Origin: Podocnemis expansa
Taxonomy: Eukaryota > Chordata > Testudines > Podocnemididae
DNA length: 64,000 nt
Assembly: GCA_007922195.1 (NCBI GenBank)
Contig: ML681963.1
Coordinates: 134,705,512 to 134,769,511, forward strand
Direction of reading: 5' to 3'
How positions within the stretch are numbered: the stretch's first letter is position 1; the number at the start of each line of letters is the position of its first letter. Position numbers and translations under genes: made by a program. Of this stretch, positions 1 to 12,547 are shown piece after piece. The notes beneath the pieces were generated by a model. The model saw nothing but the letters and a program-made list of their open reading frames with translations, made no database searches and was not told where the DNA came from.

Positions 1-330
1 CACTCTGGCAGCCAGGTAAGGGGGTCCTGGGGGGCAAATGGGGACAGGGGCAGCCAGTGAGGAAAGGGCGCGGCGGGTTTGGGGGAAAGACGGGGTCAGG
101 ATGGCTGGGGGGGATGATTGGGAGAGTGGGTGGGCGGGTTAGGGTGGGAGGAAGAGATTGGGCTGGTTGGGGGGGGGGGATGAAACAGAGTGGGGTGTTG
201 GGCCTAGGTTGCCAAATTGCTGTGCAGTAAGCACCATAAGTTGCTCAGCTGCATCAGCAGCTTAGAGGAAACATTGGTTTCAAAGGCTGGATATTCTGTA
301 AAGTGTTATAATAAAGATTCAGTTGTAAGT
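1..330. repeat. G-rich interspersed repeat, edge of window
   Basis: The first 200 bases are very G-rich on the plus strand and contain GCAGCCAGGTAAG near position 8. The same motif, followed by similar G-rich DNA, occurs inside the hAT-like elements at 1,236 and 46,226. This is probably the right part of a related non-autonomous DNA element cut by the window edge. No coding potential is visible. Confidence 0.4.
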
Positions 331-1050
331 TAAGGTTTAATGATTGGTGAAACTAAATGAATTACTGGTGGTCTGTATTCAGCCACATGCAAAATAGGTG
401 TTTCAATGATCTGTCTAAATTCAGTTATATACTGCAGTAATTTTCAGGTAAGGTAATTAACTAACAAACAAGGGTTTACTTCAAATACTGAGAAAATATC
501 TTAAAATGGGTAAGCTATGGGGGAAAAAAATCAAAGTTACATGAAGGGGGGGGTGGAAGTCCAGGGACCAAATCTATCCATTCCCACCCCAAGTGAGTGA
601 CTACTGAATTCCCCTATGTCAGTTTCACCCTCTCCTCCCAGCTCACCCTGGGAAAAGCGAGAGTCAGAAATTCAACAGGAAGAGACGAATGGTCTGATCA
701 CTTGGATCTAAGCAGCACTTGCTGCCTGTTGAATTTCTTTCTTTTCGTTTCTAGCTTTTCCACACATGGCATGAGGAAAAAACAACCAAAAAGAAAGGAT
801 GAGAGTGATCTGACCAGAGCTCTTGTTTCCTCTGAAGTCAGCAGAGATACCAAGGATACCTCTACACTGCAGCTGGGATTAAGCTTCCCAGCCCAGGTAG
901 ACAGACTCCGGATAGTGGGGCCAAATTAGAATGCTGAATATACAAGTGTGGACACTGAGAGCCCACCAACAGCCACAATGCAAGCCTTACATGCTAGCAG
1001 CAGTTCCAGTGTTCAATCCTCCTGGCACCTTTAGCTTTGAAGTGCTAGTG

Positions 1051-1613
1051 CAGACGTGGACAAACTGCAGCTTGGGAGCCACATGTGGCTCTTGAACGAA
1101 AAAGTGTGGCTCACAGAAGAACGTCAGCAAATCAATTTAGGAAAGCAGCCCGAGACTAGTAGTTTTAAATCTCCCCCTCTGAGCATGCTCAGAGCATGCT
1201 TGTGGGGAGAGCCCCAGCCTGTGCCTAGCCACTGGAGCAGCCAGGTAAGGGGCCTCTGAGGAGCAAGGGGAGTCGGCCTGGGGAAGCCAGTGTCAGGACC
1301 TGGGGGGCTAGTGAGGGGGTTGGGATGGCAGGGAGAAGCGCGGCATGTTCAGAGACAATGGAGAAGCGGTGGCATGGTCAGGGACAGTGGGGAAGTGGCA
1401 GCACATTTAGATTTTCTCGTAGGCTTTAATGCAGTTTACTCATTAAATCGTGTTTTACAAGTCCTTCTAGAAAGGACATCGAATAATAAGAAACAAAAAT
1501 ACAAAGAAGAAAATAGATACTATATGGCTACCTGCCTCAGCACAGCTCTTGAAGGTTTAATAATCAACTTGTACAGCTCTTGAGTTCCATATGTTTGGCC
1601 ACCCCTCTGACAG
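1051..1613 (+). mobile_element. Non-autonomous hAT-like element, family A
   Basis: The left end reads CAGACGTGGACAAACTGCAG and the right end has GTTTGGCCACCCCTCTG, which resembles the inverted left end. The same left and right sequences recur at 52,332-52,776: a left part with GGAGCCACATGTG and AATGAAAAA-like sequence, and a right part with GCTCTTGAGTTCCATA. This copy has a G-rich middle containing CAGCCAGGTAAGG. Flanking bases TGCTAGTG and TGCTAACT are a possible degraded 8-bp duplication (5 of 8). There is no transposase reading frame. Confidence 0.7.
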
Positions 1614-4535
1614 TGCTAACTAACTTTCTGCTGGTGCAACAAGAGAGGCAAAAAATGCAGCAAACTGCAACTGATAAGGTATATCATGTAGTGTTTAAGT
1701 CTTCAAGTTTGTTTTTCTCCACATAATATGCAGAATCACACATCAAGTAGCTTCCTCATTTCTCCTTATGAAACCCAACAGAAACCACTGTATGCACAAA
1801 CATTTTAGAAGTACTATTTGCAGGGTACATTCTCTGTGTATGAATGTATTAATTATTAACTTACTCTACTACCCATTTGTCATACAAGTTACAAAAAGAT
1901 GCGTAACACCACAAACTCCTTGATCAGATCAGATTTTCAGTCTTTTATTCTTGAATCATAAAGAGGCTGGGACTTCAGACAGACACAATAAACAAAGACA
2001 CTGCATTCCTTTAGAGAGGAGTGCCAGAAGCCTGAGGTATTTTAACTACCACAGATTGAGAATGGAGCACATTTACTCCAAGTTTTCTGTGGTATACTGC
2101 AGTCTTCAGCACTAGCAATAGTAATTTTATGACTCTTTAAACTTCAATTCTTTCACTATCAAACAACCTTGCAGTATGCCTGATGAGTTATTTTGGGATT
2201 TACTGTGAAAAGGGTAAAACTGATCAGGTGTATGACAAAGGAAAATACTAAATAGCATACATCATAAGAATTCATCTGAACATCAGCATTCACCACCTTT
2301 TTACAAATTCACATTTTGTAAACTGTCTCATTTTATAAGCATAACAAACTCCAATTATTTAGAATCAAAGTGATCCAATGAGAAGTTGTTTTGTGTGATC
2401 AAATAATGTTTACTATAAATATGTAAGAAATTACAATTCTCAATAATACAGACCCTTATCTTTCCAATAAATGATACAAATACAAGCACCATTTCGGAAA
2501 ATGTCTCTATGGTTACAATTTCATTTAAAAAGCATGAATTTCAAAGCATTTACTATTATCACAAGACCTCAGACAAAATCCTGATAAAGTAAATTTCTTT
2601 TTTAAAATGAAAATAGACTTTGAAAACTCAATTATAGATCGAGGATATACAAAGCACACGAAAACTTTATTTCTCTAATTTAACACATTTCCAGCTACCT
2701 GCCTAACGACTACAATTGGTACTAGCAAGAGAGGCACCATTGTACAGTTTTATACAAGGACATTAACAGAATGAAAACTGAAAACATGTACATACCTGTC
2801 TGACATCTGGTTGAAAGGATATCCTGGTTTAGGAATCGAGTTTGAAAATAGATGCTGACTACACATTGCCTTTACTTATTGTATCCACTTAAAGTGTTTC
2901 CATATTGTTTACCAAAGAATTAAGAACAAACCATCCATCTATACACTTGTTCAGAAGCTAACTGAGAAATTAAGTGCATAGTCAAAGGTCTTAAAATTCT
3001 GCCTGCATGTCAGACCACTTCTTCCTTAACAGTGAAATTCCTAAAAGCCAACACCCTCGTGACATCACAGTATACAAAATTACAAACATAATCATCTTCT
3101 TTAAAATAGGAGTCTCTCATTTCTAACCGGAAATAAAATCCTACAATGCATCTTTCTTCCAAACACAGCACATGTAAGGGCGAAAAGAAAAGAGACAGAC
3201 CTGCTGTCTGCAACAGCAGTCTTGCTTTGGCAGTCAGCCAGCAACCAGCAGAACTTATTGCCAATGCTGCAAATCTCGCCTATCAGCTAATGAAGATCAA
3301 GACTGCAGGGGAAACATGATTTTAGTCCCATGACAAGAGCTCCTTTGGAAATGCATACAAGATCTATGACCTTGATTTTCTCTCATAAAATTCTCAGAAA
3401 GAATCACTTCAACCAAAACCCATGATTTAGGCAGTTATTTTACCAACCATCTCAGATCAACTTGATATTGTATTTATAGTAATACGAGAAATGACAGAAT
3501 CCCCCTGTGCTAAAAAGAAGCCATACCCTACTATTCTGACTACTCAGCTAAAAGGAATGGTGGTTTTTGTTTTTTAAACCATACTGACAGAACTCTAGAC
3601 AACTGACCATACAAACAAAATTAATTTTCAAGCATTTTTTTTCTCTTAAAGAGGAAGAGAGAAACTGAATAAAAAGCAAGAAAAAACCATGAGCCACTCA
3701 GTGTGGCTAAAACCTCTACACTCGAGTATCATAATGCTTATGCTGAATGTGTTTATGCCATACAATTTGTTTGTTTGTTGTACAAAGAATTTGAACATGA
3801 TGTCTTTCCATTAAGCCAAAATAGGGGGTGGATGTGGATTGTAATTTCAGTACAATGTTAAAAGGGCACCAAGATTAAAAACACATATATTTCCTTACGT
3901 ATGCTAGTAAAGATATTGAATATTTCACTAAAAGGAGAATTTAAAACATCCAATTATGGTTTACTGTTTACATTTTCTTTTTGCTTGTATCATCTTGGAA
4001 ATGAAAAGAGAAACATTTCATTTTCACTTACTTTATATTTCTAGTCAATTTCTCAACCACTTGGAAAATGGTATAAAGTTTGGTTTGCAAACACTCAGGG
4101 TAATGTTTAAAGATGACCTTTAAAGAAAAAAATGAGTTTGGGCTCTCTGTGCAAAAAAAGTCTAAATCTCAGAGCAAATTTGATCTGATAGTTGAAATTC
4201 TTCAATTTCCTTCTTCATATCAAAATTTGAGGTTACAGATTTTTAAAATTACCCAACCAACTTACTTTATGGCTTACTTAAGGTTCATTTTAAGTGGGAG
4301 GTTTTGCACTGTTGTAACAAGCCATTTTGGGTGCACTGAGGCAAACTGTTAGCACAGATATACTGCACTGGTGTAAAAAGCAACTCCAGCTACTGGAACT
4401 TACCCTAGTTTGAAACTTTAGTAGTTATAGTAAAGGGGGGGAGGGGGATGACACTGTCTTAATTTATTGGAATTTCAAGAATGCTTATTAGATGGGTCTG
4501 GGCTACAAGTTTGTGCAAAACCACAGACTGGTGGG
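1614..4535. other. Unassigned A/T-rich DNA
   Basis: No gene, RNA or mobile element could be recognised here. An 84-codon minus-strand open frame at 3,010-3,264 matches no family known to me and has no supporting context. The sequence looks like ordinary unique intergenic or intronic DNA with short homopolymer runs. Confidence 0.5.
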
Positions 4536-4870
4536 TTACTTACCAGTAACTGTCCTTCTTCGAGATGGGCTGCTCGGATTCATTCAGTAATAGGTGTGCA
4601 TGCTTCAGCGCACAATTGGTTGGAAACCTTTTCCAGCCCTAACCTGTCAAAACTGGGCTCTTGGCCAACGCCCCCTGGCACCCCGTGGCTATATATATGG
4701 CAGCAGCCCTGCCCCTCCTCAGTCCTGAGAAGTCGCCAACTCCAAGTTGCGGGGATGGTGGGAGGGTTCTGAATGAATCCGAGCAGCCCATCTCAAAGAA
4801 GGGGAGTTACCAGTAAGTAACCCACTGTTCTTCTTCAAGCGCTGCTCGGATACATTCAGTAACAGGTGAC
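4536..4870 (-). mobile_element. DIRS-type terminus: terminal repeat plus internal complementary region (copy 3)
   Basis: A left arm starting GGGTTACTTACCAGTAACTG (about 4,536-4,590) is matched in inverted form by an arm ending CAGTTACTGG-like AGTTACCAGTAAGTAACCCA (about 4,770-4,828). The shared stretch includes CTGCTCGGATTCATTCAG. Right after it comes a second copy of the CTTCTTC...CTGCTCGGATACATTCAG end in direct orientation. This layout, an outer terminal repeat followed within 300 bases by a segment complementary to it, matches the DIRS copy starting at 21,421. No tyrosine recombinase remnant was found downstream, so the body is missing or too diverged to recognise. Confidence 0.55.
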
Positions 4871-5285
4871 TGCTAGCCATACTGAAGGATGGCAGGTGGA
4901 GTTGGGCTGTTTTCCCACCTTCAGCATGGCTGCCTCTGAAACGGCCAAACCCCAGGCCTGGAGGAGCCAGCAGGATGAAAATGGCCTGGCCTAAGTGGGG
5001 AAGGACCGAGGCCTATAGCACTTGATCGTACCCTGCCTATGACCCACAGGGCAGAGGGAGGCCTAGAGTCAGCCTTTTGGTTGAAAGAGATATAGCAGCA
5101 ACATCTCAAATTAGTTCAGCGCCACCATATAAAGGACCTAAGAGGCCGGTGCTAAAGCACCTTGCAAAACAAGGCAACCAGAGTGCATCTCTTGATCTTA
5201 GGCTCATGACGCACACCTTAGCTGGTTTGATAGGAAGGCTAAGGTGGAGTCCAGAGTTGCTGGCCTACTGACCCATACCAGAAAT

Positions 5286-5322
<37 letters not shown>

Positions 5323-7093
5323 CCTCTACCCACCCAACTAAGGGGGAAAAGGGGTATGGGGTTGTGTGGGAGGAATCAAATAACCACCTAGCAAGGACAG
5401 TTTATCTGGTGGACAAATGCCAACACCATTGCCAAGGTACCAGATGTCCCCTCAGAGGCCCACAAAGGTGTGGCCACTGGTGGTTGAAGGGATGGGGAAA
5501 ATGTGGGCCCAGGGGTAGTTTGTATGAGCTCACTGTGCTAAGGGGCCAAACCAACACTTTTGAAATGCCAACGGGAAGAGAAGGTCTCATGGTTGGGACC
5601 TAGGAAGAACCAGCCCCACCCAGCTGGTTGTTGGTTGGAAGGAGGAGGAAGACACAATGTGAAGCAGTGCCCCACGTGTAAGGTATATTGCCTCCACAAC
5701 TGACTGCCTCCCTTTGCTAGGTGGAAGACGGATGGATAAAGGTCCTGAATGGATCGAGGCCATAAACTTTCCCCACGGAACATACGAAAGGAGGGAAGGG
5801 AGGAATGGTTTCAAAGGCTTCCCAAGTACTAAATAGAAGGAATCATGAAGGGACTGTAGGGATTGGGATGGAAATGTTTATTCCCCTCTCATAAGTACCC
5901 CAGAGCCAAGGCAGGCATGGGGGGATAATCCTCTCAACGGAAAAAACAAAGGGACGCCACCTTACAGAAAGAGGGGGTGGTAACAAAGCTACGGGGTTGT
6001 TGACCACCCTGGGACTGAACTGGCCAAAGCCAGGAAGAAACACGGGGATTCTGGATAAGGTATTGGTGACTACTTGTCGAAAATGCAAGGAGGAAGAAGA
6101 GAATTGCTGCCAGTCAATGGCTGTACCAGTGGCTCTTGTGGGGTTGGTGGGTGAGAACCTGGCACCACAGATTAGGGTCAAGGAGGTCTCCACAATGTTT
6201 TGGTGAAAAAAAATTCATAATCAGGAAAAGCTGTCTGCCCACCTGGGAGAATATTGCCCCTAACTGGGAAGAAGTGACGAAGGCAACATAAGGTGTCTGC
6301 CCCCGAGAAGGATGCCCATCCCCATGAGAAGGCCTGGAATCGTTAGATCTCCCTTTCTAGGCATAGAAGGGGTATGTGGTTATCAGCATTGTGAGGGGTG
6401 AGGTGTCCTCAGGTTGTGCGAGCACAGGGGCTGAAAATGATGCAACTCACTGAAGGAGTGCACTTGGCCCTGGGCACAGTCTGGGGCGTTGCCCCAGGGG
6501 CAACCAGGATGGAACTACACCGATCTCCAATATGGCGGAGTGTGAGAGGAGATGCGTTTGCATTGGGGAATTGGCAAAGTCAAAGGCCTCTACTTTGGCA
6601 TATGGAAGGAGAGTGGGCGTGTGGGTAGAGCAGACAATTGGCGACGGAGTGCCTATCAGCTCCTGACCAGGCACCTGATAAGGCAGTTAAGGCAATGCTC
6701 ACCAATATGACCCCAGGGAACAAGGCCTTAACGGAATGCTTAAGACCTGATAGAACCTGGACCAATGAATGATATTGGACGAGAGGATAAGGAGACCACA
6801 GGGACAACCCTGACAACAAGCCAGTTGGTGGTGTTTATCAGTGGTCCTACGGGGACAGTAGTCACCAAGACACACTGAAAAAAAGGGAGAGGTTGGCGTC
6901 TGGTATTGGGATCCCCTGTGTTATCCTCTATCTTCTACATATATGCAGCTTCCACATATATACACATAAGGTCAGACTAAAATAGGTTGATGAGATATCC
7001 CAATACTAGGGGCTTTGTTTTCTATAGGCATCTATTACAGTCCTAATCCTTCCCTCCACCCCCTTCTCATTCTTGACACTTGCTATCTGGTCA
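4871..7093. other. Unassigned moderately GC-rich DNA next to the DIRS-type terminus
   Basis: This could be the decayed body of the DIRS-type element ending at 4,870, but I could not identify RT, RNase H or recombinase motifs. Several short open frames occur on both strands with no recognisable domain. It contains a (GA)n microsatellite near 5,287. A matching inverted terminal repeat on the far side was not found. Confidence 0.35.
5287..5320. repeat. (GA)n microsatellite
   Basis: About 16 uninterrupted GA units are visible directly in the sequence. Confidence 0.95.
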
Positions 7094-7101
7094 CCCTCAA
7101 T

Positions 7102-7287
7102 CAGTGGTTTTCAAACATAGGTTTGGGACACTATGGGGTCGCAGACCCTCAGGCACTGGGCCACAGCGCTGTCTGTTGCCACCTCCGAAAGACTGGAATG
7201 CACTGCTCAAAGACGTAATCGTTGGGTTGCGAACATAAATGATTTTTTTTTCAACTGGGTCCCAAGAAAAAAGTTTGAAAACCACTG
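7102..7287 (+). mobile_element. Short non-autonomous hAT (MITE), family B copy 1
   Basis: The 186-bp element begins CAGTGGTTTTCAAAC and ends GTTTGAAAACCACTG, perfect 15-bp inverted repeats. It is flanked by CCCTCAAT and CCCTCGAT, an 8-bp target duplication with one mismatch, which is the hAT signature. Internal sequence matches the copy at 15,366-15,554. It has no coding capacity, so it must have been moved by a transposase supplied elsewhere. Confidence 0.93.
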
Positions 7288-7295
7288 CCCTCGAT

Positions 7296-8042
7296 TAAGG
7301 CATAATCACTATAAACCCATTAGAATGTCATGGATCATGTAATTATATCAGAATTTCAAATTTTATTTAAAAAAGAAAAGTTTCTACACTTCTTGGGGTT
7401 AAGAAAAGCTTGAAAATGTGACAAGTGCAAATGATATTGTGATAGCTGCTTGATTCTAGAGATAACCTGACAATTTTTCTTATATATCTCAGTGGGATGT
7501 TAACTCAAAGACCCACTGCTCTATGGGAGAGACACAAACCCAAAAAGAAGACAGCATGTGTGCAATGTGTGTGTGGCATAAAAGGGGTATGGGCCTGGCC
7601 TGCACCTTTACACCAGCTGATATACTCTGGTGACTGGGTAAGTACTGTACTGGAGGCCTTGTTTCCTTCTAAATTTCTGCATTTGCAGGCAAAAAAAGAG
7701 GCCCTCCTGCTACTCCAAGGAATGAATATGGCCACAGCAAGGGCAGAGCCTATTAGGTCCCCATGTTGTAGTGTACCTATGGCCCAAGAATTTCTTAATT
7801 CAACTCTGCAACTGCATCTGTGATTAAAGACCATAGCAAAGTAGCAGGCTGCACGTTTATTGCAGAAGCTGCAAATTTCAACACAACTGTTTACAGTTCC
7901 TGCAACTTTGACAAGTGTTGCAGCCTGGTGCATGGGGCCACCACACCTGTCATATGATGGGACAACCCAGTCTGCCAATTGACTTGTTTTTGACCACTGG
8001 TGGTGGATATGCCAATGGCCTAAAATGGGACATCAGATGGGC
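7296..8042. other. Unassigned DNA
   Basis: No feature could be recognised. Open frames of 108 codons on plus and 157 codons on minus overlap each other around 7,500-7,980, match no known family, and are best treated as chance. Confidence 0.4.
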
Positions 8043-8725
8043 TAGGTTATGAACTAATACAAAGAATTCTTTTTTGGGTTTGTACGTGGTAAGACTTGCC
8101 ACATGCTCAGGGTTTAACTCCGCGATAGATGGGGTCAGGAAGGAATTTGCCCCCAGGACAGATTGGCAAGGGCTCTCAGGGTTTTTAGCCCTCCTCTGTA
8201 GCATGGGGCACAGCTCACTTGCTAGTAGATTCTCTATAACAAAAAAATCTTTAAACCATGATTTAAGGACTTTAATAACTCATTCATAGGTTAAAACTGT
8301 TGTTCCCAGGGGTCCATGGACTTGTTGCATGCCGAGGATGCCTCTCGCTGTGTGTGGCCAGATCCCAGCAGGTGGATGAGGCTGCGGCAGCTCCCAGGGA
8401 GGGGCAAGGGCAGGGGTCCATAGCCAGCACAGTTTGGCTCCCTGACGGTGCAAGCCGTGGCAGCAGCAGTGCTGCTCACTGGCTGTTCCAATGGCACTGG
8501 CAAAATAGCATGAGCCAGATTACATAATGAGTCGGGGGGGTGGGCTGCAAAGATTGTTTATTTGTTCAAAAGGGGTCCCCAGCCTGGAAAAGTTTGGGAA
8601 CCACTGGGTTAGAGGTTTATTACAGGACTTGGTGGATGAAATTTTGTGGCTGGCATTGTGAAGGGGGTCAGACTAGATGCCCTTATTGGTCACTTCTGAC
8701 TTTAGAACCTATGAGTCTATATATG
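8043..8725 (+). mobile_element. CR1 3' end, split by a hAT insertion
   Basis: The left segment (about 8,043-8,296) contains ATGCTCAGGGTTTAACTC, GGGGTCAGGAAGGAATTTGC and GGGGCACAGCTCACTTGCT. The right segment (8,607-8,725) contains GGTCAGACTAGATGCCC and ends CCTATGAGTCTAT. These are typical of the 3' untranslated region of a sauropsid CR1 subfamily. The two segments join smoothly if the hAT at 8,297-8,606 is removed. The element is heavily 5' truncated and carries no coding sequence. Confidence 0.75.
8297..8606. mobile_element. Non-autonomous hAT inserted in CR1
   Basis: The left end CTGTTGTTCCC is an imperfect inverted match (9 of 11) to the right end GGGAACCACTG. Flanks GGTTAAAA and GGTTAGAG give an 8-bp duplication with 6 of 8 matches. 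The interruption lies inside a recognisable CR1 3' end, giving the insertion order. The 310-bp interior is GC-rich and non-coding. Confidence 0.8.
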
Positions 8726-8866
8726 GGCAGGCTGCTTCCTCTCCATCACGCTTGCCAATGAGGAAATACAGTCAGTCTCTTCTGTGCTGCTACCCTGCTT
8801 TTGGAAGACAGGCTGTGTGCCTCAGAAGAACTTATGTGCAGGTGCACACCTAGAGTGGATGCTCCT

Positions 8867-9565
8867 TGTCAGGGTATGCAGTGTTAAAGACACAGTCTGT
8901 CCAAGTGAGTAAAGAAGGAGTTCAACTAAACTGGTCAGAGTGGATGCCATGGTGGGCAGAGCCCAAGAACAAACCAAGGGTCAGTGTGGAAGAGACAAAA
9001 GGCAAATGCCAGAGCTGGAGGGTAACCAGAGCCATATGCCAGGTACAGAGCCAAGGATTATTAACAGAGAACAGGGGCCAAAAGGGAACTGAGGCTGGAG
9101 CCGAGCAGGAAGAGGCACTGGAAGTATGGTAGGTTAAGCAGGAAGCAAAGCAGGAGCAGGAATGGAAGCAGGCTGGAGCACGGATTGGAAGAAGAGCAAG
9201 AACTGCTGAGGCAATGATACTCATTGAGCAGACAAAGAGCAGCTGCTGCTAGGTTAAAAGCCAGACAACTGCCTCTCCTGACCAATCAGGTAAAGCAGTC
9301 AGTCAAATAGATTGCTGCAACCCAGCTGTGCTTGCAGGGTTGCCAGGAGACTGGCATTGCTGCAGGCACTGGTCCCTTATATCCAGAGGAGATCTTCATT
9401 TCTCATCAGGCAAGGCTGATGGAAAATCTGGAGCTAGACCTTCAGGGGAGTACCTGCCTAATGCTAGGCTGACATTTGACTGTATCAGAACTGCAACTTC
9501 AACAAACTGGGGATACAACTTTTGAGTAAAAAACTCCACGACTTTCTCACAGCCTTATCATGACA
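8867..9565 (+). repeat. Possible solo LTR or other interspersed repeat
   Basis: The segment starts TGTCAGGGTATG and ends CTTATCATGACA, so it has TG...CA ends with a short TGTCA/TGACA inverted repeat. The middle is purine-rich, with repeats of the type GCAGGAGCAGG. I recognise the style of sequence from turtle repeats, but no target duplication is evident and no primer-binding or coding region is attached. An alternative is an unclassified non-LTR repeat. Confidence 0.35.
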
Positions 9566-10451
9566 CAGATGTACAGACAACCTGAAAGTTACAATCCCAG
9601 TACAGCAGAACTCCACTTGCAGTAAAGAATTATTTTTCCTTCCATAGAAAATCTTCACTCTAAAGTAGGCTCAAGTTCTCTAACTGAAATGCAATTAAGC
9701 ATTTGGGAAACTGTAGTGTATTTAATGCCCATGTAAGTGGGGAAGCTTTCAGAACCCACTGGAAAGCACCAAGCTCTCAGAACACCTCAGGTAATGAAAA
9801 TGTGTACAAAAATGTAACATTATCAAATCAATGTTCTGTTGCACAATTGAACCTAGTACCCTCTGGACAGTCACACCTCCTTGTGCCTACAATGATTGCC
9901 CCCTCCGCCCCCATTTCCTCACAACATTGTTTGACCACAAACAGTGTGAAACCACAAACTCCATCATAAGTTACTGTGTGCTCAAGTAATTATCTTCTCC
10001 TAACCACCTGGTGAGGTACATAGTTCAGTTTCTTCTAAGGTGCCCTGCCAGCAATTACACCAACAAAACTTCAGATAACTTGCATAACAGAAAATTTTAT
10101 TGGGCAAAACCAAGAAACCCAGAAAAATAAAATGTCACTGATCAAACCTGTTATTTGCTTAGTTCACTAAGGAAAGAACTCCTAAGCAGGCCTAAAGTTG
10201 CTACCAGAAATGTTTAACATGAAAGTCTTATACAGTTGTGTGAATATATACACATACACATAACAGTTACAAGTCACATCTGAGGGACTAATAATTTTTC
10301 TCTAAGGTGCTTCAGGTGTCTCAAGATGTACGTCTCTCAAATAGACACGTGCATCAAGCAAGATCACAAAGACCTAGATATCTCTTGAAGAGCTAATGCT
10401 CAGTACGCACACCAGTGCCAGATGAACTAAGTCAATACAAGTCATTTCTTA
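9566..10451. other. Unassigned A/T-rich DNA
   Basis: No gene or repeat family could be recognised. A short alternating TATACACATAC stretch lies near 10,245. Confidence 0.4.
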
Positions 10452-11165
10452 TTGTTACATATCATAGAAGAACTAGTTGTAGGGGCCAACCTTGGTTTGA
10501 ATGACCACGAGCTAATTCAGTTCAAACTAAATGGAATGATAAACAAAAATACACCTGTGACCAGGGCCTTTGAACTCAGAAGTGCTAACTTGAAAAAATT
10601 AAGGGAATTAGTTAGGAAAGTAGATTGGCCTGAAGAACCCTTGGATCTAAAGGTGGAAGAGATTTGGAATCACTTCAAGTCAAAGTTGCAGGATCCATCT
10701 GAAGCTTGGTTTTCAAGGAAGGGGAAAAATTCATAGGCAAGACTTGTAGACCAAACAGGATGAGTATGCAGTTCAGACATGATTAAGAGAAAGCAAAAAG
10801 CCTACAAGGAGTGGAAGATGAGAGGGATCATCAAGGAAAGCTACTTCATGGACGTCAGAAAACAAAGGGAGAAACACCAAAAGCCAGGAAGGGCATTAAA
10901 GGGCATTAAAACCAATATTAAAAGGTTCTATAGCCATATAAACAGGAAAAAAAATAAGGAAGAAGTGGGGCTGCTAAACACTGACGTGGAGGTGGAAGTT
11001 AAGGATTATTTAGGCATGGCTGAATATCTAAACAACACTTTGCCTCTATTTTTAATGAGACTAATGAGCTGGGGATAGTGGTAGGGTGGCTATGGGAATG
11101 AAGATATGGAGGTAGAAATTACCACACCCAAGGTAGAAGCCAAACTTGAACTGCTTAATGGGACT
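10452..11165 (+). pseudogene. CR1 ORF2 fragment between endonuclease and reverse transcriptase
   Basis: The translation aligns by eye with the linker of CR1 ORF2 just after the endonuclease. It has GANLGLNDHELIQFKLNG, the counterpart of the SDHEMIEFK block in the CR1 copy at 42,790. Further blocks are lysine-rich stretches such as KRKQKAYKEWKM and FYSHINRKKNKEE, which match KKDAYRKWK and [10 protein letters not shown] of that copy. The reading frame is broken near 10,736, so two frames are needed. It lacks both the nuclease catalytic part and the RT palm. It belongs to a CR1 subfamily distinct from the 42-45 kb copy and is a dead, internally truncated relic. Confidence 0.8.
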
Positions 11166-12547
11166 AAATCATTCCAGTGAAGCTATAATCAAAGAAAGCT
11201 CATCCTACTTGCAAGCATGTTTCTTTGACTCTTTTTGTTTTCTCTGATTTGCATTACTAGATGCACTGCTGCAGAGTAAAGTAGATACTCTGCACAAAAA
11301 TGAGCCCATTGTGCCTCTTATCATAAATCAGTGAAAGAGGAATTCATAGTTAAACAAATGAAGCCAAGACTGAGGAAGGCCCTGTATGGTAATATGAGGT
11401 AGCACAGAAACACTGACTTTCAACAATTTTTTATTGTGTGCCAATGGGGTATTATGGGTGTGATAAAAGAAGATGCGGGCTGTGCCATAAGGTGCTTATC
11501 AGCCACTGAAGATCACCACCTCAAAAAAAGCTAGTACAAGATCCTACCAGCTTGTTGACACGGCTGCTGCCTACAGGTATGGATTGTCTGGATTCAAGTC
11601 TGCTAATGGTATGCTTCCACAGCTGGATGGTGTAAATGGTGAGAGTGGCATTTGCACAGCTACCTCTGCACAGCCAACATGTCCAGACTTGGTCAATAAA
11701 TGCAGCGAAGCTACTGCTTTGGTTTCAAAGGCACAACAACATGAACTTGCATGCACTATATGCATAAGACGAAGCCAAAGAGAGGCAACCAGTTTAATCT
11801 ACAAAATGGCAGCCTCTGCACAGTGTGATTTTCTATAGATCAAAATGGTGGCTCCCTATTGCAGCATTTGCAGAGCAGGTCCAACGCATTTAGAGGGCAG
11901 ACATCATCATCTCATTGACATTACACAGCCTGTTGAACCTAGAACTCCATCAGCAGACTGTGCATCACCCCACAGTTTGGAGGGGCTGTATATCTAAGGG
12001 ATTTAAACCAGGGGATGATCTTAGAAAGTTCACACAGTTTTATCATCTTGTGGATAGCCCTTTCGAAAGGTGTTTAAGGCAATCTCTGAAGGGGCTAATA
12101 GAAATATATCATTTACATACCATAAATGACATCACAATACATATTAAGATCATCTATATAGTAGGCTTAATTCATTTAGAAAGACTATATTCAATCAATT
12201 TGCTGACAGTATTTCCACTTGATATTCTAGCAGTTAGACGCTTTGGATCCTGCCATTGACATGCTCTGAGCTCTTGGTCAAGTTGTGTAGCTTTTCTGTG
12301 TCCTGTCCACCCATGAGTATCAGGATAGCTGCTGCTCACAGCAAAGGCATACTGTGAAGCACAGCTTTTGTAATTTAAGCCTTAGAACCCTCTGATCAAA
12401 GGTGTGTTGTGAAGATCTAGCAGCTATAATATTTTGAGGGTGATAGTCTGAAGATACTGATTTTTTTCTTTAATATTTCTAGCAGTCTCTCACTCTTAAT
12501 TACTATACAAAGACAAACAACAGTCATTTACCTGATCCTAGAGTCTC
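11166..12547. other. Unassigned DNA
   Basis: No convincing feature. The 11,584-11,838 plus-strand open frame and its antisense partner show no family resemblance. Confidence 0.4.

Noticed and set aside
3010..3264. An 84-codon minus-strand frame
   Set aside because: No recognisable domain, no neighbours and no promoter or poly-A context.
4700..4745. TATATATATGG as a host gene promoter TATA box
   Set aside because: It lies inside the DIRS-type terminal repeat, so if it acts at all it would be the element's own promoter; no downstream gene is visible.
7497..7978. Overlapping frames of 108 (plus) and 157 (minus) codons
   Set aside because: Both strands open over the same DNA without any family resemblance is a sign of chance composition.
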